Shown here: positions 21,301-29,724 of the stretch, piece after piece
Numbering within the stretch: the stretch's first letter is position 1
Layout: the number at the start of each line of letters is the position of its first letter
NCBI RefSeq assembly: GCF_027580225.2
Contig: NC_073346.2
Span: forward strand, 9,326,001-9,390,000
DNA length: 64,000 nt
Source: Misgurnus anguillicaudatus
Lineage: Eukaryota; Chordata; Actinopteri; Cypriniformes; Cobitidae
Direction: 5' to 3'
Made by a program: the position numbers and the translations under genes
The notes under the pieces: model-generated
Database searches by the model: none
Told to the model about the DNA's origin: nothing
Seen by the model: only the letters and a program-made list of their open reading frames with translations

Positions 21301-24300
21301 CAGCAGAGCAGAGTCTCTCCCAGTCGCAATCAGGGCAGGAGAAGTGGTCATCTATCCGCGTCCAGACGGCATAAACGTGCATGCGGGAAGCCGGAGCAGG
21401 CGGATCCCGCGATGGCTTACATTAATGGCGAGATATAAATATAAAATGGTCTTTGAATAAAATGAATCACTGTACATAAAATAAATGTACTTGAGGGAGC
21501 TGAGCAGCAGCACGTTTAGAACAGACAAACTGTACGGAGCTGACGCGTTAATGGGCTATTTACCTACAAAACAACGTTTCCCATCATTTATCAGTGTAGG
21601 TTTTGAAACTGACTGTTTGGCCATATAAACATGAACATACACACATTTCGTTTTATGAGAACATAAGCAGATAAACAAACGAGAAAACATTTTCAAGCAT
21701 TCATGTGTCTTAAAATAACATTTTTGACAGTTCAGAGAGAAAGAGAAACGTGAAATAATGTAGTAAGCCAGTGTAGTAAGAATGCAAATGTGACGTGATG
21801 ACGTCACTGTTATGCAAATGACGCAATGACGTAATCTAGCGACATTTAGCGACTTTCCAAGCAAGCTTAGCTACTTTCCATTGAAAATAGTTGGCAACAC
21901 TGGTTTCTTATGCTAGTTAGTTTACATGCTTGTTGAAGTTGCGTAGAACGACTGCCTTCGGGACGTTAGATCAAGTGTAAGACACGAAATGCTGAAAAAC
22001 TATAACTGTCGAATTTTTAGCAATCAATTAAAACAACATATATACACTGACACTGCAAGGTGACCTGAACGATTTATATCGAAATGAATTGGAACGAATG
22101 ACGGACATACTCCTTGCTTGTAGTCACATTGTCTAACGTTACTGCCTACTGCTGTAAATACGTAAATGTAAATATGGTAAAACTGCTAAATATTGCATGA
22201 AATGCTGTTAATAGAACTTCCTGCTATACTGTTGATAAGAAAGTTATTGTTTACAGTGACATAGCGATTTTAGACTATTAGAGCAACAAAGATACTAAAG
22301 TGAACTTTTTCCAGTGCGCATACGTGCACAAACTCAAAGCTCACGCACTGAAAAGCGCGTTCAAAGATCACGGAAACATAAGTTCTTTGGGCTTGACAGG
22401 AGATATACGCACAAATTATCTTAATACCTGTACGGAATGGATGTCTTCCGGCACTTCCACAGAGAGTATTGCAACATCTTCCGATTCCGAGCAAGCCATG
22501 GTAACGCCGAAAAGGGTAAGGAATAAAATTCTATCGATCGCATGAGTACTGGCTCAGTCTACGATCTGCTATGCAAATGTCTGTGCGACAGACTCTGTAA
22601 AATTGTCTGTGCGACAGAGTGAAATTGTCTGTGCGACAGAGTAGCTACAGAGCGTCTGATTGACTGCTTAAATACTGTTGATTAAAGCAGGTGAGAGTGA
22701 TTAAGCAGCTGAGCGTCAGCTGGAGTAGTTAGCGATCAGTGGTCTGCCTGAACTACGCTTGAATTCCATTCGGTCACTCAAGCTATATTTACTGTCATAA
22801 TGGAAAAAGTTGTTATAGAGAGCTTAAATTATACTTTTTTATAAACTCCACCAAACATGTATGAAATATTGTTATGAAAATCTCAATGAAATTGGCCTTG
22901 GAGCAATCTAGAAATGCTCTGCAGTTAAAGCCACAGGTCTGACCATGTTCTGTTTGAAATCTGAAGATGATACCTCTAAAACTCTGTATTTTATGAAATG
23001 TTTTTTAGACCCATGTCATGTAAATTTATTTAGAGAAAACAGCAAAAATGCTAAGCTAATGTTTGTTTATTTATATCTCACAACATCCTTTCAGTTTATT
23101 GTCCTATTGCTCCGTGTTTTAAACAGACTCATTAAATAAGCATCCGGATGAGTCATTAACAACTTTTAATCCTGGATATGGCTGTCTAAATGTGTATTTT
23201 ATTATTATTATTATTATTATTAATAATTGCTCATAATATCTATTTAGTGTTTTATTTCCTCCTTTTGTCTCAATTCACTTTCTTTTTATTAAAGTCCTTT
23301 CTTACAAAAAGAAACTTACCTTAAAGAAGCTTTACCAGTCAAAATTATTCCTAGAAACATATATCTCATATCTCCAGACAGCAGATGTTTACAGAACAGC
23401 TAGTACGTTAGCTTAGCATACCATCAAAACACGACAAATAAAAGCATTTATAATAAAACTCACTTTATAACATCAAAAGTCGAGTGCTTAAACAATCATG
23501 CGTGATCTGATGTGGCTTTGGATCATAAAATAAGACCGAAAATAAACAATTTTATGTTATTTATGCTGTTAGCTTAGCATAGCATTATAATATACAGTAC
23601 TGTTATGAAAATAACAGACATAGCGTTAAAAATACAGACAAACCATATATAATCTTAATCGTGTTTATTGTCTCCATGGTTTTAAAACATCAAAACATCT
23701 TTATTTACATGTTATTATAAAAACAGCGATCGCTCGTTGCAGGTCACTGTTCAAGTTCACGTCTGACTGACAGCTGCTGCTGAGCTCTGACGTATTATTC
23801 TTTCTCTGAAAGTTTCATATTGAGACTTTAGCGCCCTCCGGCTTCACGTATGAATGAAACAAACTGAGTGTGAATGACTGCAGACTCAAACTTGCTCATA
23901 TCGCCATGTTTGAAATAAAAATGGGTGAAATATTACCCCCCTTGCAGAAATTTGAAGTAAACATACAAAATTGAAGTAATATTTCTCCAAATATGCATAC
24001 TTTGAATTAAAAGCCCCGATGGATGTTGTTTTATCGAGTGCTTTCATGACGATCACAGGGGAGTATTTTTATCAATGAGTGCGGCTGAGGGTTATATTTC
24101 AAATTAAAGGTATGTACCGTTTTTCATTTTCATAACTCCTGACAAAAATGAAGAAATTACTGTCACTAGGATTTTCAGATTAAAATAAAGGTCAAAAACT
24201 AAATCTTAAGTCACAACACTTTTTAATGATGTATAGTTGTTTGATGAAAGTACATTTAAACTAACAGTAATTTAAATTATGTAAATAAATAGCTCTTCAG

Positions 24301-27143
24301 TACATCCACGTCCTCGCGCAGGTTATCAAGTTTTAACATTCATACCATTATTGGATTTATACCGTATCGACCAAAATTTAGAAGTATACCAGCAATATAT
24401 TTGTTTGCCATATCGTTGTTTGCCAATTTGTTACATTTATATAGCGCTTTTCTGCAGCACTCAAAGCGCTTTACATATGAATGGGGGAATCTCCTCAACC
24501 ACCACCAATGTGCAGCATCCACCTGGATGATGCGATGGCAGCCATATTGCGCCAGAAAGCCCACTCTCAAATATGTGTAGGTTTCCTCAAAAACACGAAA
24601 TTTTGAGCAAAAGACTGAGATCATTAAATTTTTGTGAGGGACTTTTGATAAAGATCAGATTCAGAGCGATCTTTAAAACATACACAGAGTTCTTTCTCTT
24701 TTACGTGAGGTGTTACTTCCGGGTTGTATAAGTTGCAGAAGAAATAATAGTGGTATTGTGGAAAGATGGAAATTCTCGTCATTGGCAGGGAAGCCTTTTC
24801 TCTAAATTGACGAGTTATCTCGTCAGTGGCGGGGAAAGAGTTAACTAGGCAGCCAACCCCCACCCATTTTTTTAAATAAAAAGTTGCATCTGTTAACATT
24901 AATGTGTACTCACATTATGTGAACTGTACCGTACTCAAAATGTTTGACCCCAAACTTATAGCAAAAAACATATACTTGAGAGATTTTTTTCTCAGAAATA
25001 ATTTAAAAAATTTCAAATTTATATTTTTTATGTTCTATCATGAGAAAATACTTTCTCTCAAAAAAAATTTTTAGTCTCAAATATAATTCTTTTTTGCTAT
25101 TGGTATGAAAACTTTTTCCCTCAAATATTCTTTTTTTTCTCATGAAATGCTTCTTTGCTATCAGTGTGATAACTTTTTCTTTCAAATAGTTTTATTTCTC
25201 TCAGATCATTTAATTTATCGCATGTAATAAAGACGCATATCTCACTCCATAGAAATCAGGCTTATAACACATCTCTCTGACTATGCAGTGAGCAGTAAGC
25301 GAAGAAAAAGGCAGAGACCACAGTTTGCAATGTGCTTTTGCTTTTAGTAGGAATTCAAAATATTACAAAAGGAGAAAAATCTTATCGTCACCAAGCATAA
25401 TAATATTTACAAATTATATACACAATGTAATAAACCAGAAAAGACAACAATAATGACGGGACAAAACAGCGTTGCTTAAAGTAAAGAAAATCTCCTAAAC
25501 TAATGTATCTAAACAAATACAAGTTTACCCTGTGTGTTGTACGATGTATGTCATGTGACATTCTGAACTGGTCCCATCGTCTTGCTGCCGAGATGAGACT
25601 TGTATGAAATACATAAATCTAATATGGAGTCAGAAGGTCAAACGCAGTCAAACTGCCGTATAATTCCAATTACATACATACAGCAACACAAGTAAAACAA
25701 TGAAAGAAATCAAAGCAACGTAAGCGAGAAAACAAACAAAGTGAAAGCAAAACGCCTCCCCAAATAGAAACACTTCCGGGTCTTTATAGGAGTCCTCTGT
25801 CATATCGCGTCGCGAACACACGTAATAACGATGATGGACAGTTCACTTGGCCGATCACAGGACCTGTAAGGTGAGAGTGAGACAAGAGAGAGCAAAGAGA
25901 AAAGACAACCCCTCCCAGAACAATACGGAACGTAACACTATTTACTGGTGTCACTGCTCATCTTATGTTATTTTGCCTTTTAAAATTGTGTGCAGATTGT
26001 CAGGTTGTATGATCACAGAAGTGGGCTGCAGGTCTCTGGTCTCGGCTCTGGAATCAAACCCTCATCATCTGAGAGAGCTTGATCTGAGCTACAACCATCC
26101 TGGAGACTCTGGGATTGAACTGCTCACCGCTATACAAAAAGATCCAAACTATAAACTGGAGAAACTGCAGTATGTGATCACAAATAATTTCTTTCTGCTA
26201 TAAAAATAATAAGATTCTACAATTTTCAAACACTGCTGTTTTTAAACAAGCAATTGAGTCTGTTTTAAATCTGAGTTGTTTTATATTTCCCCCAGTGTTG
26301 ATAATGGAGGAGAGTGTCGAATGAAACCAAATCTGAGAAAATGTAGGTATCTTTTGCAAAGCACAGAATATACAGTTCAGTTACATATTTTGAAACATTG
26401 AAAGCAAATTAAACTGAACCAAGGGAAAGTAGCATATACTGTATGCCATAGATGAAGGTAAGATATCCAAATGAAAAAATTAATCTCATTGCTAACTTGG
26501 TAGAAGCTTGACAAACGAAGTATTTGCCTACTTAGAGGTAGCATGGCAATTATCACACACAAGCAAGATATTGATGCCTAAAACAGCACTTGCCAACCAT
26601 TAACCAGTCACAACAAATTCTCTGTTTTCTGCAGATGCCTGTAAACTATCAGTGGATGAGAATACATTGCATCCACGTCTGATACTCTCCAAGGAGACCC
26701 AAACAGTATCAGAGACTACAGTGGAGCAGAAATACTCTGATCATCCTGACAGATTCAAACTGTTTCCTCAGTTTCTGTGCAGTGAGCCTCTAAATGGCCG
26801 CTGTTATTTTGAGGTGGAGTATAAGGGTGGGGTTATAGTGGCAGTGGCCTATAAGACTGCAGACAGAACAGAGAACATAATGGGAGTTAATAACAAGTTC
26901 CCCAGTCTTTACTGTCTGCATGGTAAACTGAAACTATGGCAAAATAATGAGATTACATGTAACTTCTCTGATAATGCTAAGTCTAGCAAAATAGCAGTTT
27001 ATGTGGACCGAGAAGCTGGAAGTTTGACATATTACAGCATTCGTAACAACTCACTCATTCACCTGCACACAGACCACACAACATTCACTGATGATTTATA
27101 TGCAGGGTTTATTCTTCTGCCTGATTCCTCAGTGACTCTGTGA
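6316..27143 (+). CDS. NLR (NLR-C / FISNA-NACHT-LRR-B30.2) protein, 13 coding exons, 1251 aa
   Basis: Exons: 6316-6377, 7290-7403, 7690-7803, 12278-12391, 12950-13076, 13219-13438, 13524-15282, 15875-16048, 18327-18500, 18581-18748, 25996-26169, 26296-26342, 26635-27143. Every intron starts GT and ends AG, phases match at every junction, and the sum is 3756 nt (1251 codons plus TGA) without an internal stop. Domain order: three N-terminal repeat peptides (about 21-135), Cys/His segment (136-177), pyrin-like death fold (178-250), FISNA (about 284-345), NACHT with Walker A GIVGIGKT (about 348-355) and Walker B ALFILDGLD (about 415-423), ribonuclease-inhibitor-type LRRs, PRY-SPRY. The family is a teleost expansion of cytosolic pattern-recognition receptors; ligand and partners are unknown here. 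The intron before exon 11 is 7.2 kb, so extra LRR exons could have been missed. It could be a pseudogene with a dead promoter, but the frame is intact. Confidence 0.9.
6378..7289 (+). other. NLR intron 1 with a MITE fragment
   Basis: AT-rich intron. About 6650-6840 resembles the TTAGTTCACCCC...ACTCACCCTTATGTTGTTCC end of a very common teleost inverted-repeat element; a related fragment on the opposite strand lies near 56090-56285. About 7020-7289 is the first copy of the duplicated exon/intron unit. Confidence 0.55.
7290..7403 (+). CDS. NLR exon 2, N-terminal repeat copy 1
   Basis: A 114-nt exon (38 codons, phase 2 in and out) after a TTAG acceptor and before GTTTGT. It encodes a basic stretch (AKRKRSDSP) followed by ESLLQPIHFSNEPQRDIDR. 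Exons 3 and 4 have the same length and nearly the same product. Such short repeated N-terminal peptides are known in some fish NLR-C groups. Confidence 0.85.
7690..7803 (+). CDS. NLR exon 3, N-terminal repeat copy 2
   Basis: 114 nt, phase 2 in and out, encoding RTKQKRPYSPTSSQLSLKS and then the same C-terminal half as exon 2. The flanking intron is also duplicated from the exon 2 unit (start-to-start spacing about 400 bp). Confidence 0.85.
7863..8345 (+). repeat. MITE with CTTTCCCYGCCA ends
   Basis: Starts CTTTCCCTGCCATTGAC and ends CTGGCGGGGAAAGAG, an imperfect terminal inverted repeat. It breaks the sequence of the surrounding element. Related copies lie on the minus strand at about 24560-24845 and on the plus strand at 62178-63755. 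Confidence 0.8.
8697..9387. mobile_element. DNA element with TAGTCTCGC ends and a 9-bp direct repeat
   Basis: Starts TAGTCTCGCTTAGCCAGACC and ends GGTCTGG-type sequence then GAGACTA. CACCTAATT flanks it on both sides (8688-8696 and 9388-9396), which I read as an 8- or 9-bp target duplication. A related left end lies at about 61688. No transposase is visible. Confidence 0.75.
9754..10484. mobile_element. 731-bp near-perfect palindromic (foldback) element with TTAA ends
   Basis: Reading inward from TTAAAGGAATAGTCTACTC, the left arm (about 9754-10100) is the reverse complement of the right arm (about 10140-10484), with only scattered mismatches over roughly 340 bp. The short centre near 10100-10140 is itself partly self-complementary (CTCTCATAATGGGAGAG). 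The TTAA termini suggest a TTAA target duplication. No coding capacity. Confidence 0.9.
10886..11794 (+). repeat. MITE family R, copy 1 (no Tc1 insertion)
   Basis: Starts near TTAAAGTGGACGCTTTTCG and ends ACCTTTAAA. It contains TCGTGATCCCATTTTTCAAA, also present at 40857. About 11505-11705 is a separate AT-rich fragment rich in ACTTGTACTTTTACT, probably another insertion. The copy at 40843-42725 is the same repeat split by a Tc1-like element. Confidence 0.7.
12278..12391 (+). CDS. NLR exon 4, N-terminal repeat copy 3
   Basis: 114 nt, same phase, encoding RAKRRRSDSLISSQLSLKS and then the shared C-terminal half. It sits 4.5 kb from exon 3 because a nest of transposons fills the intervening intron. 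The upstream 270 bp is homologous to the introns before exons 2 and 3. Confidence 0.85.
12392..12949 (+). other. NLR intron 4, nothing recognised
   Basis: 558 bp of AT-rich intron with no clear repeat or ORF of interest. Confidence 0.5.
12950..13076 (+). CDS. NLR exon 5, Cys/His-containing linker
   Basis: 127 nt from the acceptor TGTAG to the donor GTGAGT, moving from phase 2 to phase 0. It encodes RHQCNVCAEKRHCGHSKGYG, a cluster of three Cys and three His in about 15 residues that could be a degenerate zinc site. I do not recognise a named domain. Confidence 0.75.
13219..13438 (+). CDS. NLR exon 6, pyrin-like death-fold domain
   Basis: 220 nt, phase 0 in and phase 1 out, encoding about 73 residues with the pyrin-type pattern ADFKTFKRDLSEEYPECF and AAKLVESFGGEGAWRVTYYL. 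The DFKxFKxxL helix and the VESxGxEGAxxxT helix are usual in PYDs of fish NLRs. A death-fold domain here suggests homotypic signalling, for example to an ASC-like adaptor. That is inference from the family. Confidence 0.85.
13524..15282 (+). CDS. NLR exon 7, FISNA-NACHT core
   Basis: A 1759-nt exon, phase 1 in, phase 2 out. It carries the FISNA segment (LLNEIYTHLYITEGASGQIN), Walker A GIVGIGKT, the conserved FILDWIDG that follows it, Walker B ALFILDGLD, the sensor-region Arg in LLWITTRPSSANRIP, and the NACHT-associated winged-helix/superhelical part, with SFLHLILQEYLAAVYAHFA near the end. NACHT domains bind ATP or dATP and drive oligomerisation. P-loop Lys and Thr are present. The Walker B stretch reads DGLDVCQ, a usual form for fish NLRs. 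The intact 580-residue open frame is the strongest evidence for a functional gene. Confidence 0.95.
15345..15742. mobile_element. Complete MITE with GC-rich terminal inverted repeats in NLR intron 7
   Basis: Ends are AAGGGGATCGCACACCGGCC and its reverse complement, and the inverted repeat continues through GCGCAGCTCAGCGC. The interior matches 5727-5939 in reverse orientation. No certain target duplication and no ORF. Confidence 0.85.
15875..16048 (+). CDS. NLR exon 8, LRR pair 1
   Basis: A 174-nt exon, phase 2 in and out, as usual for ribonuclease-inhibitor-type LRR exons. It encodes LDCCNLSFDSCKRLASAL and LRELILNNNKLDKSGVNALL. Confidence 0.9.
16234..17372. mobile_element. hAT-like nonautonomous element with TAGGGATGCTCCGAT ends
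   Basis: Starts TAGGGATGCTCCGATC and ends GATTGGAGCATCCCTA. Flanks ATCTCAAG and ATCTCAGC resemble an 8-bp target duplication with two differences. Inside, near 16401, AGGGGTGTAACGATATTAC looks like one end of another hAT-type element. No transposase frame. Confidence 0.8.
17408..18117. mobile_element. hAT-like nonautonomous element with a perfect 8-bp target duplication
   Basis: Starts TAGGGTTGCCGCGGTGACG and ends CGCGGCAAGCCTA. ACCTGGAG is repeated exactly on both sides (17400-17407 and 18118-18125), the hAT hallmark. The interior is rich in CACCGGT/ACCGGTG-type motifs near both ends. It lies only 35 bp from the preceding hAT-like element. Confidence 0.9.
18327..18500 (+). CDS. NLR exon 9, LRR pair 2
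   Basis: 174 nt, same phase. It encodes LAGCNFPSESCKDFGMAF and LRELNLSYNKIGDKGINDL, and ends at donor GTAAGT. Confidence 0.9.
18581..18748 (+). CDS. NLR exon 10, LRR pair 3 (two codons short)
   Basis: 168 nt rather than 174, same phase, 80 nt after exon 9. It encodes LKRCGLTEFCCEKLASVL, then LIDLQLKCNDLQNSGVEKL. The missing two codons fall between the two LRR units. Confidence 0.9.
18749..20381 (+). other. First part of NLR intron 10, repeat fragments only
   Basis: About 18985-19100 resembles a fragment of the common CACCCTTATGTCGTTC-type teleost MITE. The rest is AT-rich with no recognised gene or element. Confidence 0.45.
20382..22790 (+). repeat. Tandem duplication with a split second copy (A-B-A'-B')
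   Basis: Block A (20382-20527) recurs at 20800-20945; both are 146 bp and look identical. Block B (20631-20801) recurs at 22620-22790; both are 171 bp with about two differences. A' starts where B ends, so a 418-bp tandem duplication is the simplest reading. The second copy has 1.67 kb of other sequence (20946-22619) where the first has 103 bp. No ORF there has a recognised product. Confidence 0.85.
22791..25995 (+). other. Last part of NLR intron 10, repeat fragments
   Basis: Contains a short (TTA)n run near 23200-23222, a fragment of a common fish repeat (TATATAGCGCTTTTCTGCAG..., about 24430-24560), and a minus-strand copy of the CTTTCCCYGCCA MITE (about 24560-24845). 25260-25980 includes repeat-like sequence I cannot classify. 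No coding exon was found between LRR exons 10 and 11. Confidence 0.45.
25996..26169 (+). CDS. NLR exon 11, LRR pair 4
   Basis: 174 nt, same phase. It encodes LSGCMITEVGCRSLVSALES and HLRELDLSYNHPGDSGIELL, the most consensus-like LRR of the set and the usual last one before B30.2. Confidence 0.92.
26296..26342 (+). CDS. NLR exon 12, LRR-to-B30.2 linker
   Basis: A 47-nt exon, phase 2 in, phase 1 out. It encodes VDNGGECRMKPNLRK, the short linker exon typical of this family. Confidence 0.85.
26635..27143 (+). CDS. NLR exon 13, PRY-SPRY (B30.2) domain and stop
   Basis: 509 nt, ending at TGA 27141-27143. PRY begins at ACKLSVDENTLHPRLILSKE; SPRY follows with GRCYFEVEYKGGVIVAVAYK and ends DDLYAGFILLPDSSVTL. 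The usual Trp of EVEW-type cores is Tyr here (EVEYKG). B30.2 domains are protein-interaction or ligand-binding modules. Tandem AATAAA signals at 27357-27366 could end the transcript, giving a 3' UTR of about 230 nt. Confidence 0.92.
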
Positions 27144-27356
27144 CATCATACTCTGACTTATATGTCTAAGAGAAGCTAAGTGTTTTGTATTGGAAATCAA
27201 TAGTAATTAGTTTTTTTATTCATAGTAAGAAAATATTTTTTAGAGCACCTTACAGTAAAAACCACCTACGGCAACTCAAAAAACTCAGTCAAGTTATGTG
27301 TGGACATATAAAAACAGAATTTTGTATAAAAAATACAAAAAATGATTACAAGCAAA

Positions 27357-27366
27357 AATAAATAAA
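27357..27366 (+). terminator. Candidate polyadenylation signals of the NLR gene
   Basis: Two overlapping AATAAA hexamers lie 214-223 nt after the stop codon, in AT-rich sequence. Confidence 0.4.
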
Positions 27367-27410
27367 ACAAATTTTAGATTTTAGACAATTTTAAAATGTT
27401 TTTTTTTTTT

Positions 27411-28202
27411 CATGATAACTGGCTTTGAATTATCCTGTTGAAATTTGCATGACCGTCCCTGGAAGAGGCGTCGGCTTGAAGGCAGCATATGTTGCTCTAA
27501 AATCTTTATGTACTTCTCAGCATTAGTGTTGTCATCACGGAAGTGCAGGTTACCCTTGCCAGTGGCACTGACGGAACCCCAGACCATGACAGACCCTGGT
27601 TTCTGTACTTGTTGCTAATAACAGTCTGGATGGTCCTTTTCAACTTTGGTCCGGAGCACACGACGTCCATTTAAAAAAACAACAACTCAAAAACGGATTC
27701 ATCTGACCATAATACACGTTTCCACTGTGTCATGGTCCATTCTAGATGTCTTATGGACACTGTTAAGATAAGGCTTCCTTTTGGCACAGTAAAGTTTGAA
27801 GTGGCATTTGTGGATGTAGTTTCGTATTGTGCTGCTTGACAAAGGTTTGTCAAAGTAATTCTGAGCCCATGTGGTTATATGGAAGAATGACGATTCTTGA
27901 TACAGTGCCGTTTTAGGGCACGGAGGTCACGGAAGTTCAGCTTAGGCTTGCGCCCTTGGCCTTTAGGCACTGAAATTGCGCCAGATTCCTTGAATCTTTT
28001 AATGATGTTGGATATCTTTTCCTATCTGTCTTTGAGAAATACTTTTTTTAAACTTTTCAATAATTTTCTCATGTGTTTCTTGGCAAACTGGTGATCCCCG
28101 GCCCATCTTTGCTGCTAAAGGACTAGACCTTGCCTGGGTGCTGGTTTTATACCAAATCATGACTACAATCACCTGTTGACATCCAGGGGCCGAAATTAAC
28201 AC
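27411..28202 (-). pseudogene. Tc1-like transposase pseudogene, 3' truncated
   Basis: An interrupted minus-strand frame with the N-terminal helix-turn-helix part and the first two DDE catalytic segments. Frames change between fragments and the C-terminal third is absent. It could not cut or join DNA. Confidence 0.8.
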
Positions 28203-28500
28203 CCGCCAAGCGCCAAATGCGGCTAGATTTTCCGTTTGGCGACTAAATTCAAAAGGCTACCCGCCACACTGGCGGGTGATTTTCATACCAAAATATTAAT
28301 GCAATATAATGTGTTTGCCAGTAACTAATCTGGGAACGAGGTGAGCTAGCCACAGAACGTCTCTACGCTCCAAGTCTCGCACTAGAGACGGTCTGTTGCT
28401 AGCTAGTACTGCAGGTAACTTACGGTGTGCAGCTCTGCTGCATATTAGCTATCAAAATGCATCCCCGCCCTGCCCGTCGGGTTATCTTGACTTATAGGGA

Positions 28501-29724
28501 TAGGCCTGTCACGATAACAAATTTTGCTAGACGGTAAATTGCCTCAGAATTTATCGCGATAGACGATAACATTGATGCTCCGGGACCATTATAATAATGC
28601 AGATACACCTTTTCAAAGATCTATAAACTTTTATTTCTAAACAATAAGTAATACTGGAACTGGAAGACATTTTAAATATCCACAAGAAATGAACAAAATA
28701 ACAGGATGATTGCGTTTTAGGTGCATATGCATGTTTGTCGTGTTGCCACTTTTAAGTGCTACGTTTTTACCACAAATGCGACAAAACGGCTCGTTCAGGT
28801 TTAGTGGTTCACCTCGGTCATTAGGTTTAAATCCAAAGTACTCCCACACTGCAGCTGTAGCGTTTGGTTTTGAAACTTGGCTGTTTACACTTGGTATTAA
28901 GATGTGTTTTTGATCAGATCACAAGTGGACGAGAGAGACATATCACGTTTACATCTGGTATTTAAATCCGTCTCTTTTGTCCACTTTCGACTGCTTCTGT
29001 CCTGAATACTGTGAGGGGGTGGTCTGTCGAGACGGTGGGCAAGTCTCTCCGCTGTCATTTAAACGCCAGCGGGAGTAATTATGAGTTTATATGGACGCAA
29101 ACTAATATTATGTCCACTGCTTGTTTAGCAAGTAAACATGCTGCACAGTATTTTCTACATGTATATGTTAGAGCCTTCTCTGAATTTTCAGCGCAATTGA
29201 TGAAATAAGATCGCGCAACTTTCACACGCTTGCAAAATGAAACTGCGGAGATCACCCGCTTTAGTTTATCAATGAAAGGCTAAAAATAGCACTGTTCACC
29301 TTGTGTCAGAAAAGTCAGAAAATACATAAAACATTGTGATCCGATCGATGGAAACGCATGTTAATGACAAGTGTACAGTAAACAGCCTCTAGTAAATCCA
29401 TCTTTTTCTCCAACTCTCGTCTCAACTAGTGTTTTCTCCTGCTACACTCACGCGGCGCTCATCCTCCTCAGTACGCCGACTGTGATAGGCTACGCCAGGA
29501 GTCCCCCCTCCCCACACAGATCATGCGACTGACAAATGACTGACGATGGTTTCACTCCTTGTCACTCGTTGCATGGAGCGGTCATCCAGTCTCTTTGGTA
29601 GAGAGAGAGAGACAAGGAAAACAAACAAGCATGCAAATGTGAATTATCGCGGCCTAAAAAAATTATCAAGCTCATTTTATTTACCGTGCGATTAATCGAT
29701 TTATCGTTTATCGCGACAGGCCTA
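28501..29724 (-). mobile_element. BED-finger hAT derivative inserted inside the other hAT
   Basis: Ends are TAGGCCTGTCACGATAAC and, in reverse, TAGGCCTGTCGCGATAAAC. TATAGGGA is repeated exactly at 28493-28500 and 29725-29732. It keeps the start of a transposase on the minus strand (28637-28849) but no catalytic core, so it is an internally deleted copy. Confidence 0.9.
28637..28849 (-). pseudogene. BED zinc-finger fragment of a hAT transposase
   Basis: About 50 residues read WEYFGFKPNDRGEPLN, then CRICGKNV (C23, C26), then HMHLKRNHP (H43, H48), a BED-type finger as in ZBED/hAT transposases, where it binds transposon ends. The frame stops soon after, and no RNase-H-like or dimerisation domain follows. 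Confidence 0.75.

Noticed and set aside
22300..22545. 81-aa ORF with a Ser/Thr-rich middle
   Set aside because: It lies in unclassified repeat-like sequence, with no similarity I recognise and no splice or neighbour support.
20631..22790. LTR retrotransposon bounded by the 171-bp repeats
   Set aside because: No primer-binding site, polypurine tract, gag/pol content or clean TG...CA ends in both copies; a tandem duplication explains the A and B arrangement better.
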